Positions 5,717 through 12,522 of a DNA stretch of 14,300 nucleotides are shown here, one piece after another. The stretch spans positions 1 to 14,300 of the forward strand of contig CAKUGH010000040.1 in NCBI GenBank assembly GCA_934654605.1. The letters run 5' to 3'. The position numbers and the translations under genes were made by a program. Under the pieces are notes generated by a model. It searched no databases. It saw only the letters and a program-made list of their open reading frames with translations, and was not told where the DNA came from. Each line of letters opens with the position of its first letter. Positions within the stretch are counted from its first letter, which is position 1. This DNA comes from an uncultured Collinsella sp. Its GTDB lineage: Bacteria > Actinomycetota > Coriobacteriia > Coriobacteriales > Coriobacteriaceae.

Positions 5717-8398
5717 CTAGTCCTCGAGCAAATCCTCGATAAAGCCGACGCGGTAGTGGGTGAAGATGACCTCGCCGCCGTCTTGCGTGGCGTCCAGATC
5801 GACATCGCCCATGATGCCAAAGTCGTGGTCGCCATCCTCGTCGGCAAAGATTTGGTGCACGTGCCACACGTGATCGGTCTTCTCATCGCTCTCATCGATG
5901 GTAAACATCGCGGCACTGCGGGCGTCGCCGTTGGTGAGGATTTCCTCGTGCTGCTCGTGATAGGCGTCGAGTGCCTTTTGCCAGCGAACCTCGCTCATGC
6001 CCCAGTCCTCGTCGAGCTCGCCCAGATCGCGGACGTGCTCGCGGGCTGCAAGGGTCACGCGGCGGAACAGCGCGTTGCGTACCAGCAGCGTGCAGCCGCG
6101 GCGATCGGCCACGACCTCGTCGACGCCCTGCGGTGGCGCGGCGTCGAGTGCGGCCGGGTTGCCGGCGTTCTCCCATTCGTCCACCAAACTCGAGTCGACC
6201 GAGCGCACCACAAAGCCCAGCCACGAGATGATGTCGCGCAAGCGCTCGTCGCGCTTCTCGATGGGCACGGTGCGATCGAGCGAGCGGTAGGCTTCGGCCA
6301 GGTAGCGCAGCAGAATACCCTCGGAGCGGGCGATGCCGAGCTTTTGAATATAGCCCTTAAAGTCGCTCGCGCTCTCCAGCATGTCGCGCAGGACGCTCTT
6401 GGGCGAGAGCTGGTAGTCGTTGGCCCAGGGCACTTCTTGGCAGTACTTATCAAAGGCGGCATCGAGCAGTTCTTCAAGCGGCTTTTCGTAGGTGACATCT
6501 TGGATGCGCTCCAGGCGCTCCTCGTACTCGATGCCGTCAGCCTTCATCTCAGCCATGGCACGGTCGCGCGCAGCACGCTCCTGTGCGCGCAGCACCTGCT
6601 TGGGGTCCTCGAGTGTAGCCTCAACCATCGAGATGAGGTCCATGGTGTAGGTCTCGCTCTCGGGGTCGAGCAGCTCCAGCGCGGCGAGCAAAAACGGCGA
6701 GAGCGGCTGGTCGAGCGCAAAGTCCTCGGGCAGGTCGACCGTCAGCGCGTAGTCGATGTCCGGCGCGGCGTCAGCCGGAGCGTCGGGTGCGGGTGGCACC
6801 TCGGTGCGCACGACGACGCCGGAGTCGATGAGCGTGGCGAAGATCTCGTCGGCACGAACCTCGAGCTTGGCCTTTTCCTCGGGGGTTTGCAGGCTTGTCT
6901 CGATGAGGTCGTGCACGCGGGCGCGGGCGTCGCCGCCCTGCTCGACCACGCTAATCACCATGGAGTGTGTGATGCGAAGGCGCGGCTTGAGCGTTTCGGG
7001 CTGCGTCTCGATCAGGCGCTCAAAGGTCTGCTTGTTCCAGGTGACAAAGCCCTCGGGGGCCTTCTTCTTTTTAATCTTGCGGAGCTTCTTGGGGTCGTCG
7101 CCCGCCTTGGCCATGAGCTTAGCGTTCTCAATCTCGTGCTCCGGCGCCTCGGCGATGACCATGCCCTCGGTGTCGAAGCCCGAGCGACCGGCGCGACCGG
7201 CAATCTGATGGAACTCACGGGCGCGCAGGCGACGCATCTTGTAGCCGTCGAACTTGGTGAGCGCGGTGAGCACCACGGTGTGGATGGGAACATTGATGCC
7301 GACACCGAGCGTATCGGTGCCGCAGATGACGGGCAGCAGGCCCTGCTGCGCCAAGCGCTCGACCAGCAGACGGTAGCGCGGCAACATGCCGGCGTGGTGC
7401 ACGCCGACGCCGCATCCGAGCAGGCGCTTGAGAATCTTGCCAAAGGCCGTGGAGAAGCTCGTACCCTTGGCGGCTTCCTTAATAGCCTCGCGCTGCTCCT
7501 TACTGGCGATGCCAAAATTGGCGAGCGACTGTGCCGTCGCAAGGGCGGCATCCTGGCTGAAGTGCACGATATAGAGCGGGGCCTCTCCGCGGCGCATGGC
7601 GAGCTCGACCGTGCCCTCAAGGGAGGTCGTCACGTAGTCGTAACTCAGCGGAACAGGACGCGGGGCGTCGACGACCAGGTCGCAGGTGGCACCGGTGTGT
7701 TCCTTGAGCGAGGCAGCGATCGCGGTGACATCGCCGAGCGTGGCGCTCATGAGCATGAATTGCGTGTGAGGCAGGGTGAGCAGCGGCACCTGCCAGGCCC
7801 AACCGCGATCGGGGTCGGCAAAGTAGTGGAACTCGTCCATGGCGACGCAGCCAACATCGGCATCCTCGCCCTCGCGCAGTGCGTCGTTGGCAAGGATCTC
7901 TGCCGTGCAGCAGATGACGGGCGCCTTGGTGTTGATATGCGTGTCGCCGGTGATCATGCCGACGTTATCGCGGCCGAGCACCTGCACAAGGTCGAAAAAC
8001 TTTTCGCTGACCAGAGCCTTGATGGGGGCCGTGTAATAACAGCGCTTGCCTTGTGCCATGCCCATAAAGAGCATGCCCAGCGCGACAAGCGACTTGCCCG
8101 ATCCGGTCGGTGTTCCCAAAATGACGTGATCGCCGGCAGCCAGGTCCATGAGGGCCTCTTCTTGGTGGTCCCACAGCTCAATACCGCGATCGCTCGTCCA
8201 TTCAAAGAAGCGCTCGAAGGCCTGGTCGGGCGTGAGCCACGGTTCGGGCTCGCTGCCGTCCTCGGGCTCCCACCAGGTGGGGGAGAGCGCGCCGAGCGAG
8301 CCGAACTCGGCTTCGGTTCCCGTGCCGCCCGAGAATGAGCTGGCAGCGCCGGCGCCGGAGACGGTGCTGGCGGCGGTATCTGTCGTGGTCTGTGCCAT
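5717..8398 (-). CDS. Ski2-like DEAD/DEAH-box helicase with DUF3516-type C-terminus
   Basis: This 893-residue superfamily 2 helicase shows all core motifs: Walker A GTPTGSGKS (95-103), Walker B box DEFH (188-191), motif III SAT (218-220), the motif V region TDTLGVGINVP (361-371) and motif VI QIAGRAGRSGFD (398-409). GVHHAGMLP (332-340) is characteristic of the Ski2/Mtr4/HelY branch. A lysine-rich patch (KKLRKIKKKK) and a long helical C-terminal half of about 450 residues follow, matching the actinobacterial DUF3516 helicase architecture. Such proteins are ATP-driven RNA or DNA unwinding enzymes; the specific substrate is not known. The first ~35 residues are Ala/Gly/Ser/Thr-rich and probably disordered. 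The upstream SD is weak (a GAGAGAAAG-like stretch). The gene converges on the DUF2130 gene. Confidence 0.92.
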   Translation of the reverse strand: MAQTTTDTAASTVSGAGAASSFSGGTGTEAEFGSLGALSPTWWEPEDGSEPEPWLTPDQAFERFFEWTSDRGIELWDHQEEALMDLAAGDHVILGTPTGSGKSLVALGMLFMGMAQGKRCYYTAPIKALVSEKFFDLVQVLGRDNVGMITGDTHINTKAPVICCTAEILANDALREGEDADVGCVAMDEFHYFADPDRGWAWQVPLLTLPHTQFMLMSATLGDVTAIAASLKEHTGATCDLVVDAPRPVPLSYDYVTTSLEGTVELAMRRGEAPLYIVHFSQDAALATAQSLANFGIASKEQREAIKEAAKGTSFSTAFGKILKRLLGCGVGVHHAGMLPRYRLLVERLAQQGLLPVICGTDTLGVGINVPIHTVVLTALTKFDGYKMRRLRAREFHQIAGRAGRSGFDTEGMVIAEAPEHEIENAKLMAKAGDDPKKLRKIKKKKAPEGFVTWNKQTFERLIETQPETLKPRLRITHSMVISVVEQGGDARARVHDLIETSLQTPEEKAKLEVRADEIFATLIDSGVVVRTEVPPAPDAPADAAPDIDYALTVDLPEDFALDQPLSPFLLAALELLDPESETYTMDLISMVEATLEDPKQVLRAQERAARDRAMAEMKADGIEYEERLERIQDVTYEKPLEELLDAAFDKYCQEVPWANDYQLSPKSVLRDMLESASDFKGYIQKLGIARSEGILLRYLAEAYRSLDRTVPIEKRDERLRDIISWLGFVVRSVDSSLVDEWENAGNPAALDAAPPQGVDEVVADRRGCTLLVRNALFRRVTLAAREHVRDLGELDEDWGMSEVRWQKALDAYHEQHEEILTNGDARSAAMFTIDESDEKTDHVWHVHQIFADEDGDHDFGIMGDVDLDATQDGGEVIFTHYRVGFIEDLLED

Positions 8399-8431
8399 GT
8401 GTTTGCTTTCTCTCGCGATTGTCCGCCAACT

Positions 8432-8437
8432 ATTATG
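8432..8437 (-). promoter_or_regulatory. Possible -10 element of the helicase gene
   Basis: Read on the minus strand this is CATAAT, five of six matches to the -10 consensus, about 33 nt before the start codon. No convincing -35 hexamer lies at the right distance. Confidence 0.3.
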
Positions 8438-8519
8438 GCGTAGCGGCGGCGCGGGGTGCCAGCGCGCGAGAAAATGCAGGAAATGGGCGTTCTGCCCGGC
8501 CGTTTGGTGCAGTTGTCAG

Positions 8520-8642
8520 CTAAGTGAGTAGACTTTTTGCAATATCGCGAGCACATGACTTTTGCGCAAGGGCTTTACCTGCGGTTTTATTTCTTCCTAT
8601 GCAGACTGTGCTCGGCTATTGCCAAAAAGTCTACTCACTTAG
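8520..8642. repeat. 123-bp element with 20-bp perfect terminal inverted repeats (MITE-like)
   Basis: CTAAGTGAGTAGACTTTTTG (8520-8539) is exactly the reverse complement of 8623-8642. Inside, CGAGCACA (8548-8555) is the exact reverse complement of TGTGCTCG (8607-8614), and CAAT/ATTG also pair, so the two ends match over about 36 nt. The ~50-nt centre is AT-richer than its surroundings and codes for nothing evident. No target-site duplication is seen at the edges. The size and form fit a miniature inverted-repeat element or a large intergenic hairpin. Confidence 0.7.
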
Positions 8643-8708
8643 ATTTGAGGACCGTCCGTCGGCGCCTATTTGCCGCTTGGTTGCCGGCGTAGCGACCGCC
8701 AAAAGCCC

Positions 8709-9548
8709 CTATGACTCCTGCGGCAGGCGCTTCTTGCCCTTGCGGGCGCGGTTCTTAAAGTTCTCGACGGCCTCTTCCATACCCAGAGGTACATAGGTGA
8801 GCTCATCGAGGTTTTCGGGCAGGTAGCACGCAAGGCTTTGCTCCTGCGCTCGGCCTGCTGCGAGCTGCTCTTCGGTAGGCTGCTCGCCGGGTGTGGCGCA
8901 AATGCCATAGACGACGGCACCCATCTCGCGCGTGCGGCGTTCATATTCGGTCTCGGGATGCTCGGGATGGTCGCGGCGGACGTCGTCGCTTACCCAAAGC
9001 GTGTCGTAGCCTGCCGCGGCGAACTGCCCCAGGGCGTAGTCGCGCAATGGCTTACTGTCGGTTCGCAGTGTGACGGTGGCGCCGGCTGAAAAGAGCGGGC
9101 GATAGAGCATTAGATGGTCGACATGGACGAGTCGTTTTTTGGCGTACTTGGCCTTGGGCTGCGGCGTGGGAAAGTTGATGGAGATGGCATCGAGCTCGCC
9201 TGCGGCAAACAGCTGCGGCAGCGAGGCGGCGCCTCGGGGCAGCACAAGCGCATTGGGCAGCTCCTGCTCGCAAATCTTCTGGGCGGCATAGGCGATGCAG
9301 ATGGGCTCCTGGTCCATGCCGATAAAGAGCGTGTTTGGCTCGTGGGCCGCGCGCTCTACAAGGTACGTTCCCTTGCCGCAGCCAAGATCCAGGTGAAGGC
9401 GCTCGAAGGGCTTGCTGCCTGCGGGTGCACAGACCTTGCGCCAATCTCCGGCATAGGCCTCGGGTTTCGTCTCAAGCGCATCGGCGTAGCGCTCCAGGCG
9501 CTCCTCGAGCACAAAGTTCTTAGGCGTACGAACGTGGACGGCTCCCAT
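8709..9548 (-). CDS. trmB: TrmB-family tRNA (guanine-N7)-methyltransferase, divergent
   Basis: This 279-residue protein has a Rossmann-type SAM site, HLDLGCGKGTYL (52-63), followed by FIGMDQEP (75-82). TrmB-specific parts are INFPTPQPKAKYAKKRL (124-140), which matches the FPDPWPKxRHxKRR loop, TDSKPLRDYA (163-172), and TEYERRTREMG (200-210), which matches the C-terminal T-x-(F/Y)-E signature. In known enzymes these bind tRNA and direct N7 methylation of guanosine 46 in the variable loop. Two features are unusual: the first Asp and the Trp of the PDPW loop are replaced (PTPQ), and a tail of about 60 residues, basic at its end (NRARKGKKRL), follows the usual end. Start 9548 has AGGAG only 4 nt upstream, a tight spacing. 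It could be a functionally shifted TrmB paralog. Confidence 0.78.
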   Translation of the reverse strand: MGAVHVRTPKNFVLEERLERYADALETKPEAYAGDWRKVCAPAGSKPFERLHLDLGCGKGTYLVERAAHEPNTLFIGMDQEPICIAYAAQKICEQELPNALVLPRGAASLPQLFAAGELDAISINFPTPQPKAKYAKKRLVHVDHLMLYRPLFSAGATVTLRTDSKPLRDYALGQFAAAGYDTLWVSDDVRRDHPEHPETEYERRTREMGAVVYGICATPGEQPTEEQLAAGRAQEQSLACYLPENLDELTYVPLGMEEAVENFKNRARKGKKRLPQES

Positions 9549-9666
9549 GGGGCTCCTAGGTCATAAGTATGGAACGCATAGCTGCGCGTTCCGTCAATGG
9601 GTTGAAAAAGGGTGGGCATAACTTGCCCGAAATTTTCGAAGCGGCTCAGCGGCGAGTCGTCGATGC

Positions 9667-10539
9667 CTACAGGCGCTTGAGAATCACATAACGGTTGAGA
9701 TCGCCGCTGCGACCGTCGGCATGGAAGCGCTCGAGCTCGCGCGCGGGGACCTCGCCGCTCTTGTAGAACGTACGGACGCCGCGCACCAGGTCGGTGATCT
9801 GCTGATCGTCAAAGTGATGACAATAGCGGTAGGCGTGGCGGTCGTTTTGCCAGCCAATGAGGTGGTCGCCGACTTCAAACTGCGCGGAATCGTAACCCTC
9901 AAACGGCGGGGTGAGCTCGGCGCGGGCCTCGGCGCGAACGGCTTTGCGCGCCATGCGCTCGTCGTTCATAAACTCCCAAAAGCTGATGGCGATGATGCCG
10001 CCTGGGCGCGTCTGGCGCACCAGAGCGTCGAGCACGCGTACGCGGTACTCGCACGACGGCACGTGGTGCATAAATCCAAAGCAGACCGAGATGTCGGCGA
10101 GAGGGGCGTCGAAAAGCACGTCGGGTGTCTCGGCGGGGTTGAGCTTCATAAGGGCATCGAGCACGTCGAGTTCCTGGAAGTGCAGGTTGGGAATGCGCAG
10201 GGCGTGACCATGTGCATCGATGGCCAGGTCTTGGCACGAGTCGACGCCATAGAACTCAAACGGGCAGCTGGCATCTGCCGAGGGATTTGCACCGTCGACG
10301 CCCTTGGCGGCAAGTGCGCCGCCGGCGGCAAAGTTCTCGAATCGCATATTGCCGCAGGCAAGGTCGAAGACGCGGACGGGATGCTCGATTGCGGCGACGT
10401 CGAGCTGCTCGAGCGCGATATCCATGGTGCGTACCCAGCCGGGCCACGGGGCCTGGCGCGTATCGGAAAAGGAGGCGGAGTGCTCGCGATAGAACGTATT
10501 GTTGAGCTGGATGAGCGATGAGGCGAAATCGCGGTTCAC
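9667..10539 (-). CDS. Trm9/ABH8-like SAM-dependent methyltransferase (candidate tRNA wobble uridine)
   Basis: This 290-residue class I methyltransferase has the SAM-binding motif DLACGNMRF (59-67), acidic motif II in YGVD (97-100), motif IV region CFGFMHHVP (153-161) and post-motif RPGGIIAISFWEF (178-190). Beyond the generic fold, several parts recall the eukaryotic Trm9/ABH8 family: the N-terminal FYREHSASFSDTRQAPWPGW (16-35), the HH after motif IV, RYCHHFDDQQITDLV (238-252), and the terminal YVILKR. Those enzymes methylate cm5U34 to mcm5U34 in tRNA. An Elp3 gene lies less than 2 kb away, which fits that role. The start is GTG at 10539 because GGAGGGAG sits 9 nt upstream; the longer frame has no SD. 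The family call by motif is fairly firm, the tRNA substrate is inferred. Confidence 0.75.
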   Translation of the reverse strand: MNRDFASSLIQLNNTFYREHSASFSDTRQAPWPGWVRTMDIALEQLDVAAIEHPVRVFDLACGNMRFENFAAGGALAAKGVDGANPSADASCPFEFYGVDSCQDLAIDAHGHALRIPNLHFQELDVLDALMKLNPAETPDVLFDAPLADISVCFGFMHHVPSCEYRVRVLDALVRQTRPGGIIAISFWEFMNDERMARKAVRAEARAELTPPFEGYDSAQFEVGDHLIGWQNDRHAYRYCHHFDDQQITDLVRGVRTFYKSGEVPARELERFHADGRSGDLNRYVILKRL

Positions 10540-10548
10540 GGCGCGGGA

Positions 10549-10556
10549 CTCCCTCC
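10549..10556 (-). promoter_or_regulatory. Ribosome-binding site selecting a GTG start
   Basis: Read on the minus strand it is GGAGGGAG, 9 nt before the GTG at 10539-10537. It decides the start, since upstream in-frame ATG codons lack an SD. Confidence 0.55.
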
Positions 10557-10671
10557 GTTGGCGGTGCGGAATAAACAACACGACCATACTACCGTTAGCG
10601 CCGCAACGGGGACAACCGAGCCGTGGGTTATTGCTTTGTTTGGACACATTTCCGCAGCTCATATGTGCCCG

Positions 10672-10684
10672 CAACCGCCGGTTG
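10672..10684. promoter_or_regulatory. Perfect 13-nt palindrome, candidate operator for the XRE regulator
   Basis: CAACCG and CGGTTG flank a single C. It lies about 13 nt before a possible -10 (TAGAAT, 10698-10703), where a repressor would block RNA polymerase. Autoregulation by the adjacent XRE protein is typical for such genes but inferred here. Confidence 0.4.
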
Positions 10685-10806
10685 TCAAAAATCTCACTAG
10701 AATAGGTGGCATGCTTTTGGCGGTGGCGGATAGATTTTTAACTGTGCAAGGCGCCTTAAGAACAAAAACGGTCCGGCGGCACGGCTGGCATCACATAGGA
10801 GGAACC

Positions 10807-11529
10807 ATGAATGTAGAAACTGCGCAGCGGCTCGCCGACCTTCGTCGCAGCAAGGGTTTTAGCCAAGAAGGGCTGGCACGAAAGCTGGGACTGTCGCGCC
10901 AGGCGGTCAGTAAATGGGAGCGCGCGGAGAGCTCGCCCGATACCGAGAACCTGATCTCGCTCGCTAAACTCTATGGCGTGAGTTTGGACGAGCTCCTCAA
11001 TCCGAGCGACGAGATTGAGGACGATATCGAGTTTGAGAACGAGGACCGCGCCCGTCAGCGCGAGGCCGAGGCGGCAGAGCGCGCCCGCACCCATGAGGCG
11101 GCGGCACGCGCCACCGAGGCGGCAACGCAGGCAAGTGACGCGGCAGCCAAGGCGGCGCAGGCGGCAAGCTGGAGTGCGCAGGCCGCCAATGCCGCGACGG
11201 CGCAGGTGACGGGCGGTGGCGCGGCCAGCCCGACTCCAGTGAAAGGCCCGTTCCAGTCATTCCCGTATTGGGCCGTGTGCTGGCTGCTGTTCTTTTTACT
11301 GATGTTCCTGGTTGGTGCCAGCCCCTTTCCCGCACTGATCTTCTTTACGATTCCTATCTATCACTGGGTGGCACGTGCGCTTGATGGCGATTGGGCACGT
11401 GGGGATATCCAGGTTGGTCCGGTGCCGGCGGTCGCTAGGACTAAGGGGGAGGACGTTTCCACTGCGGTTGACGCTGGCATGGCTGCCGCGGCCACCGCTG
11501 AGCCGAGTGCCAAAGAGGGTGATGAATGA
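10807..11529 (+). CDS. XRE-family regulator with Ala-rich linker and membrane segments
   Basis: This 240-residue protein starts with a helix-turn-helix domain of the Xre/Cro type (residues about 6-65; FSQEGLARKLGLSRQAVSKWERAESSPD is the diagnostic stretch, within 18-45). An acidic hinge (DEIEDDIEFENED) and an Ala/Glu/Arg/Gln-rich helical linker (about 80-135) follow. Hydrophobic segments at about 153-170 and 173-190 look like two transmembrane helices, with a low-complexity tail after them. It should therefore bind DNA while anchored in the membrane, a layout suited to sensing envelope state. Start 10807 has AGGAGG 4 nt upstream; the frame is open further upstream without SD. Its stop overlaps the next start (ATGA), so it is translationally coupled to the DUF4097 gene. 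Confidence 0.88.
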   Translation: MNVETAQRLADLRRSKGFSQEGLARKLGLSRQAVSKWERAESSPDTENLISLAKLYGVSLDELLNPSDEIEDDIEFENEDRARQREAEAAERARTHEAAARATEAATQASDAAAKAAQAASWSAQAANAATAQVTGGGAASPTPVKGPFQSFPYWAVCWLLFFLLMFLVGASPFPALIFFTIPIYHWVARALDGDWARGDIQVGPVPAVARTKGEDVSTAVDAGMAAAATAEPSAKEGDE

Positions 11530-12425
11530 TGAAGCTTTCGCATGAATCCAAGGTACGCTTGGGCGTTGGCATCGGAGCGTTTGTGCTCATCATCGGGCTT
11601 GTCTTTGGCATTTCGCGGACTTTGATTCATTTTGATGGACCGTGGGATTTCGACGATGTCGTATCCGGCTTGTTTGGTATGGCCGATGTGGTTGACGAGG
11701 ACGATGTTTTGGATGACGGTATTTACTCCGTTCAGTCTCAAAAGCTTTCGAGTGAAACCTTCGATGCCGACTCATTCCAGTCCCTTGACCTGGATGTGAC
11801 GTCGGGCACGGTCGATATCAAGTGCGTTTCCGATGGACCGGTGCGTGTCATCGAGAGTGGTCGCGTTGCAAAAGGAGTAACTGCTTACGATGCTGCCACT
11901 CAAAATCTGGCCGAGATTAGGGGCTCTACGCTCAAGATTAACCAGTTCGACTGCGATGACGAGCGTGCGCTTGACCGTACGGTCACCATCGAGCTGCCGC
12001 GCGAGCTTGCCGATAACATGATGGACATTTCGGCGAATGTGGAGTCGGGAGATCTGACGATCACGGACATTGCGTGCCACGACTTCGATTTGACGTTGGG
12101 CTCGGGAGACGTCGAGTTCGCGGGCGCTGTAACCGACACCCTGAATGCCAAGGTCGGTTCTGGCGATGTGACGTTCGAGCTCTACCAGGCCCCCGCGAAG
12201 TCGATGGACGTATGCGTGGACTCGGGCGATGTGGAGATAACGGTTCCGAACTCTACGGGCTTTAAGGCGAGCCTCACCGTGGGCAGCGGTGACTTCGAGA
12301 GCGATTTCCTTCCGCTTGGCTACGATGGCGAGACCATATTGAATCTTGAATTCGACAACGGTGATAAGTCAGCCACGTATCGTTTTAAGGTCGGTTCGGG
12401 CGACATGTCGTTTGATCCGGAGTGA
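11526..12425 (+). CDS. Membrane-anchored DUF4097-type beta-repeat protein
   Basis: This 299-residue protein has a basic N-terminus and one hydrophobic segment (VGIGAFVLIIGLVFGIS, about 14-30), an acidic linker (DEDDVLDDG), and then a beta-rich region. SG-turn repeats of the form SGDVxF/SGDLTI occur at residues 93, 174, 193, 212, 233, 254 and 291, mostly about 20 apart, as in DUF4097/adhesin-like right-handed beta folds. The N-terminal helix lacks a lipobox and has no clear cleavage site, so the beta domain is probably displayed outside as a type II membrane protein. Its ATG overlaps the stop of the XRE gene (ATGA at 11526-11529), with AGAGGG (11515-11520) as SD; a second ATG follows at 11529. 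Together they look like a sensor/regulator module. Molecular function is unknown. Confidence 0.82.
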   Translation: MMKLSHESKVRLGVGIGAFVLIIGLVFGISRTLIHFDGPWDFDDVVSGLFGMADVVDEDDVLDDGIYSVQSQKLSSETFDADSFQSLDLDVTSGTVDIKCVSDGPVRVIESGRVAKGVTAYDAATQNLAEIRGSTLKINQFDCDDERALDRTVTIELPRELADNMMDISANVESGDLTITDIACHDFDLTLGSGDVEFAGAVTDTLNAKVGSGDVTFELYQAPAKSMDVCVDSGDVEITVPNSTGFKASLTVGSGDFESDFLPLGYDGETILNLEFDNGDKSATYRFKVGSGDMSFDPE

Positions 12426-12472
12426 CATGCGGTTTTCGGAGATCGGTACATATAGGCACGCTCTTTGATGGA

Positions 12473-12511
12473 GGCGCCGGAGCCGTGATGGGCTCCGGCG
12501 CCTTTGCCTTT
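12473..12511 (+). terminator. Intrinsic terminator after the XRE/DUF4097 operon
   Basis: GGCGCCGGAGCC (12473-12484) pairs perfectly with GGCTCCGGCGCC (12491-12502), loop GTGATG, followed by TTTGCCTTT. The T-run is interrupted but the 12-bp GC stem is strong. It ends only about 12 nt before the elp3 start codon. Confidence 0.8.
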
Positions 12512-12516
12512 ACAAT
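12511..12516 (+). promoter_or_regulatory. Possible -10 element for elp3 implying a leaderless transcript
   Basis: TACAAT matches the -10 consensus at five of six positions and ends 6 nt before the ATG at 12523, so transcription would begin at or next to the start codon. No good -35 is present because the terminator stem occupies that region. Confidence 0.35.
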
Positions 12517-12522
12517 GGGGGC

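Larger units (their letters stand above)
8399..8708. other. 310-nt intergenic region between helicase start and TrmB stop
   Basis: It contains the helicase leader with a possible -10 (8432-8437) and a 123-bp inverted-repeat element (8520-8642). The remaining parts, 8438-8519 and 8643-8708, show no gene, no strong terminator and no recognised RNA. An open frame across the repeat has no SD and is not credible. Confidence 0.6.
10540..10806. promoter_or_regulatory. Divergent intergenic region with candidate operator and -10 elements
   Basis: It separates the minus-strand methyltransferase from the plus-strand XRE gene and must hold both promoters. CAACCG-C-CGGTTG (10672-10684) is a perfect 13-nt palindrome; another CAACCG half-site lies at 10613-10618. 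TAGAAT (10698-10703) is a plausible -10 for the XRE gene, which would place the palindrome over its -35 region. A strong SD AGGAGG sits at 10797-10802. Confidence 0.45.

Noticed and set aside
5651-8338. An 895-codon open frame on the plus strand opposite the helicase
   Set aside because: It is antisense to a gene with complete helicase motifs, lacks an SD and any recognisable domain, and starts inside the terminator stem. GC-rich codon bias commonly leaves the antisense frame free of stops.
8524-8796. A 90-codon frame reading across the inverted-repeat element
   Set aside because: It starts inside the repeat arm, has no SD, and runs into the end of the trmB gene on the opposite strand. A non-coding repeat explains it better.
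10540-10674. 45-residue N-terminal extension of the Trm9-like protein, with a CPRC motif
   Set aside because: It has no SD, covers the divergent promoter region and the candidate operator, and the GTG at 10539 has GGAGGGAG upstream.
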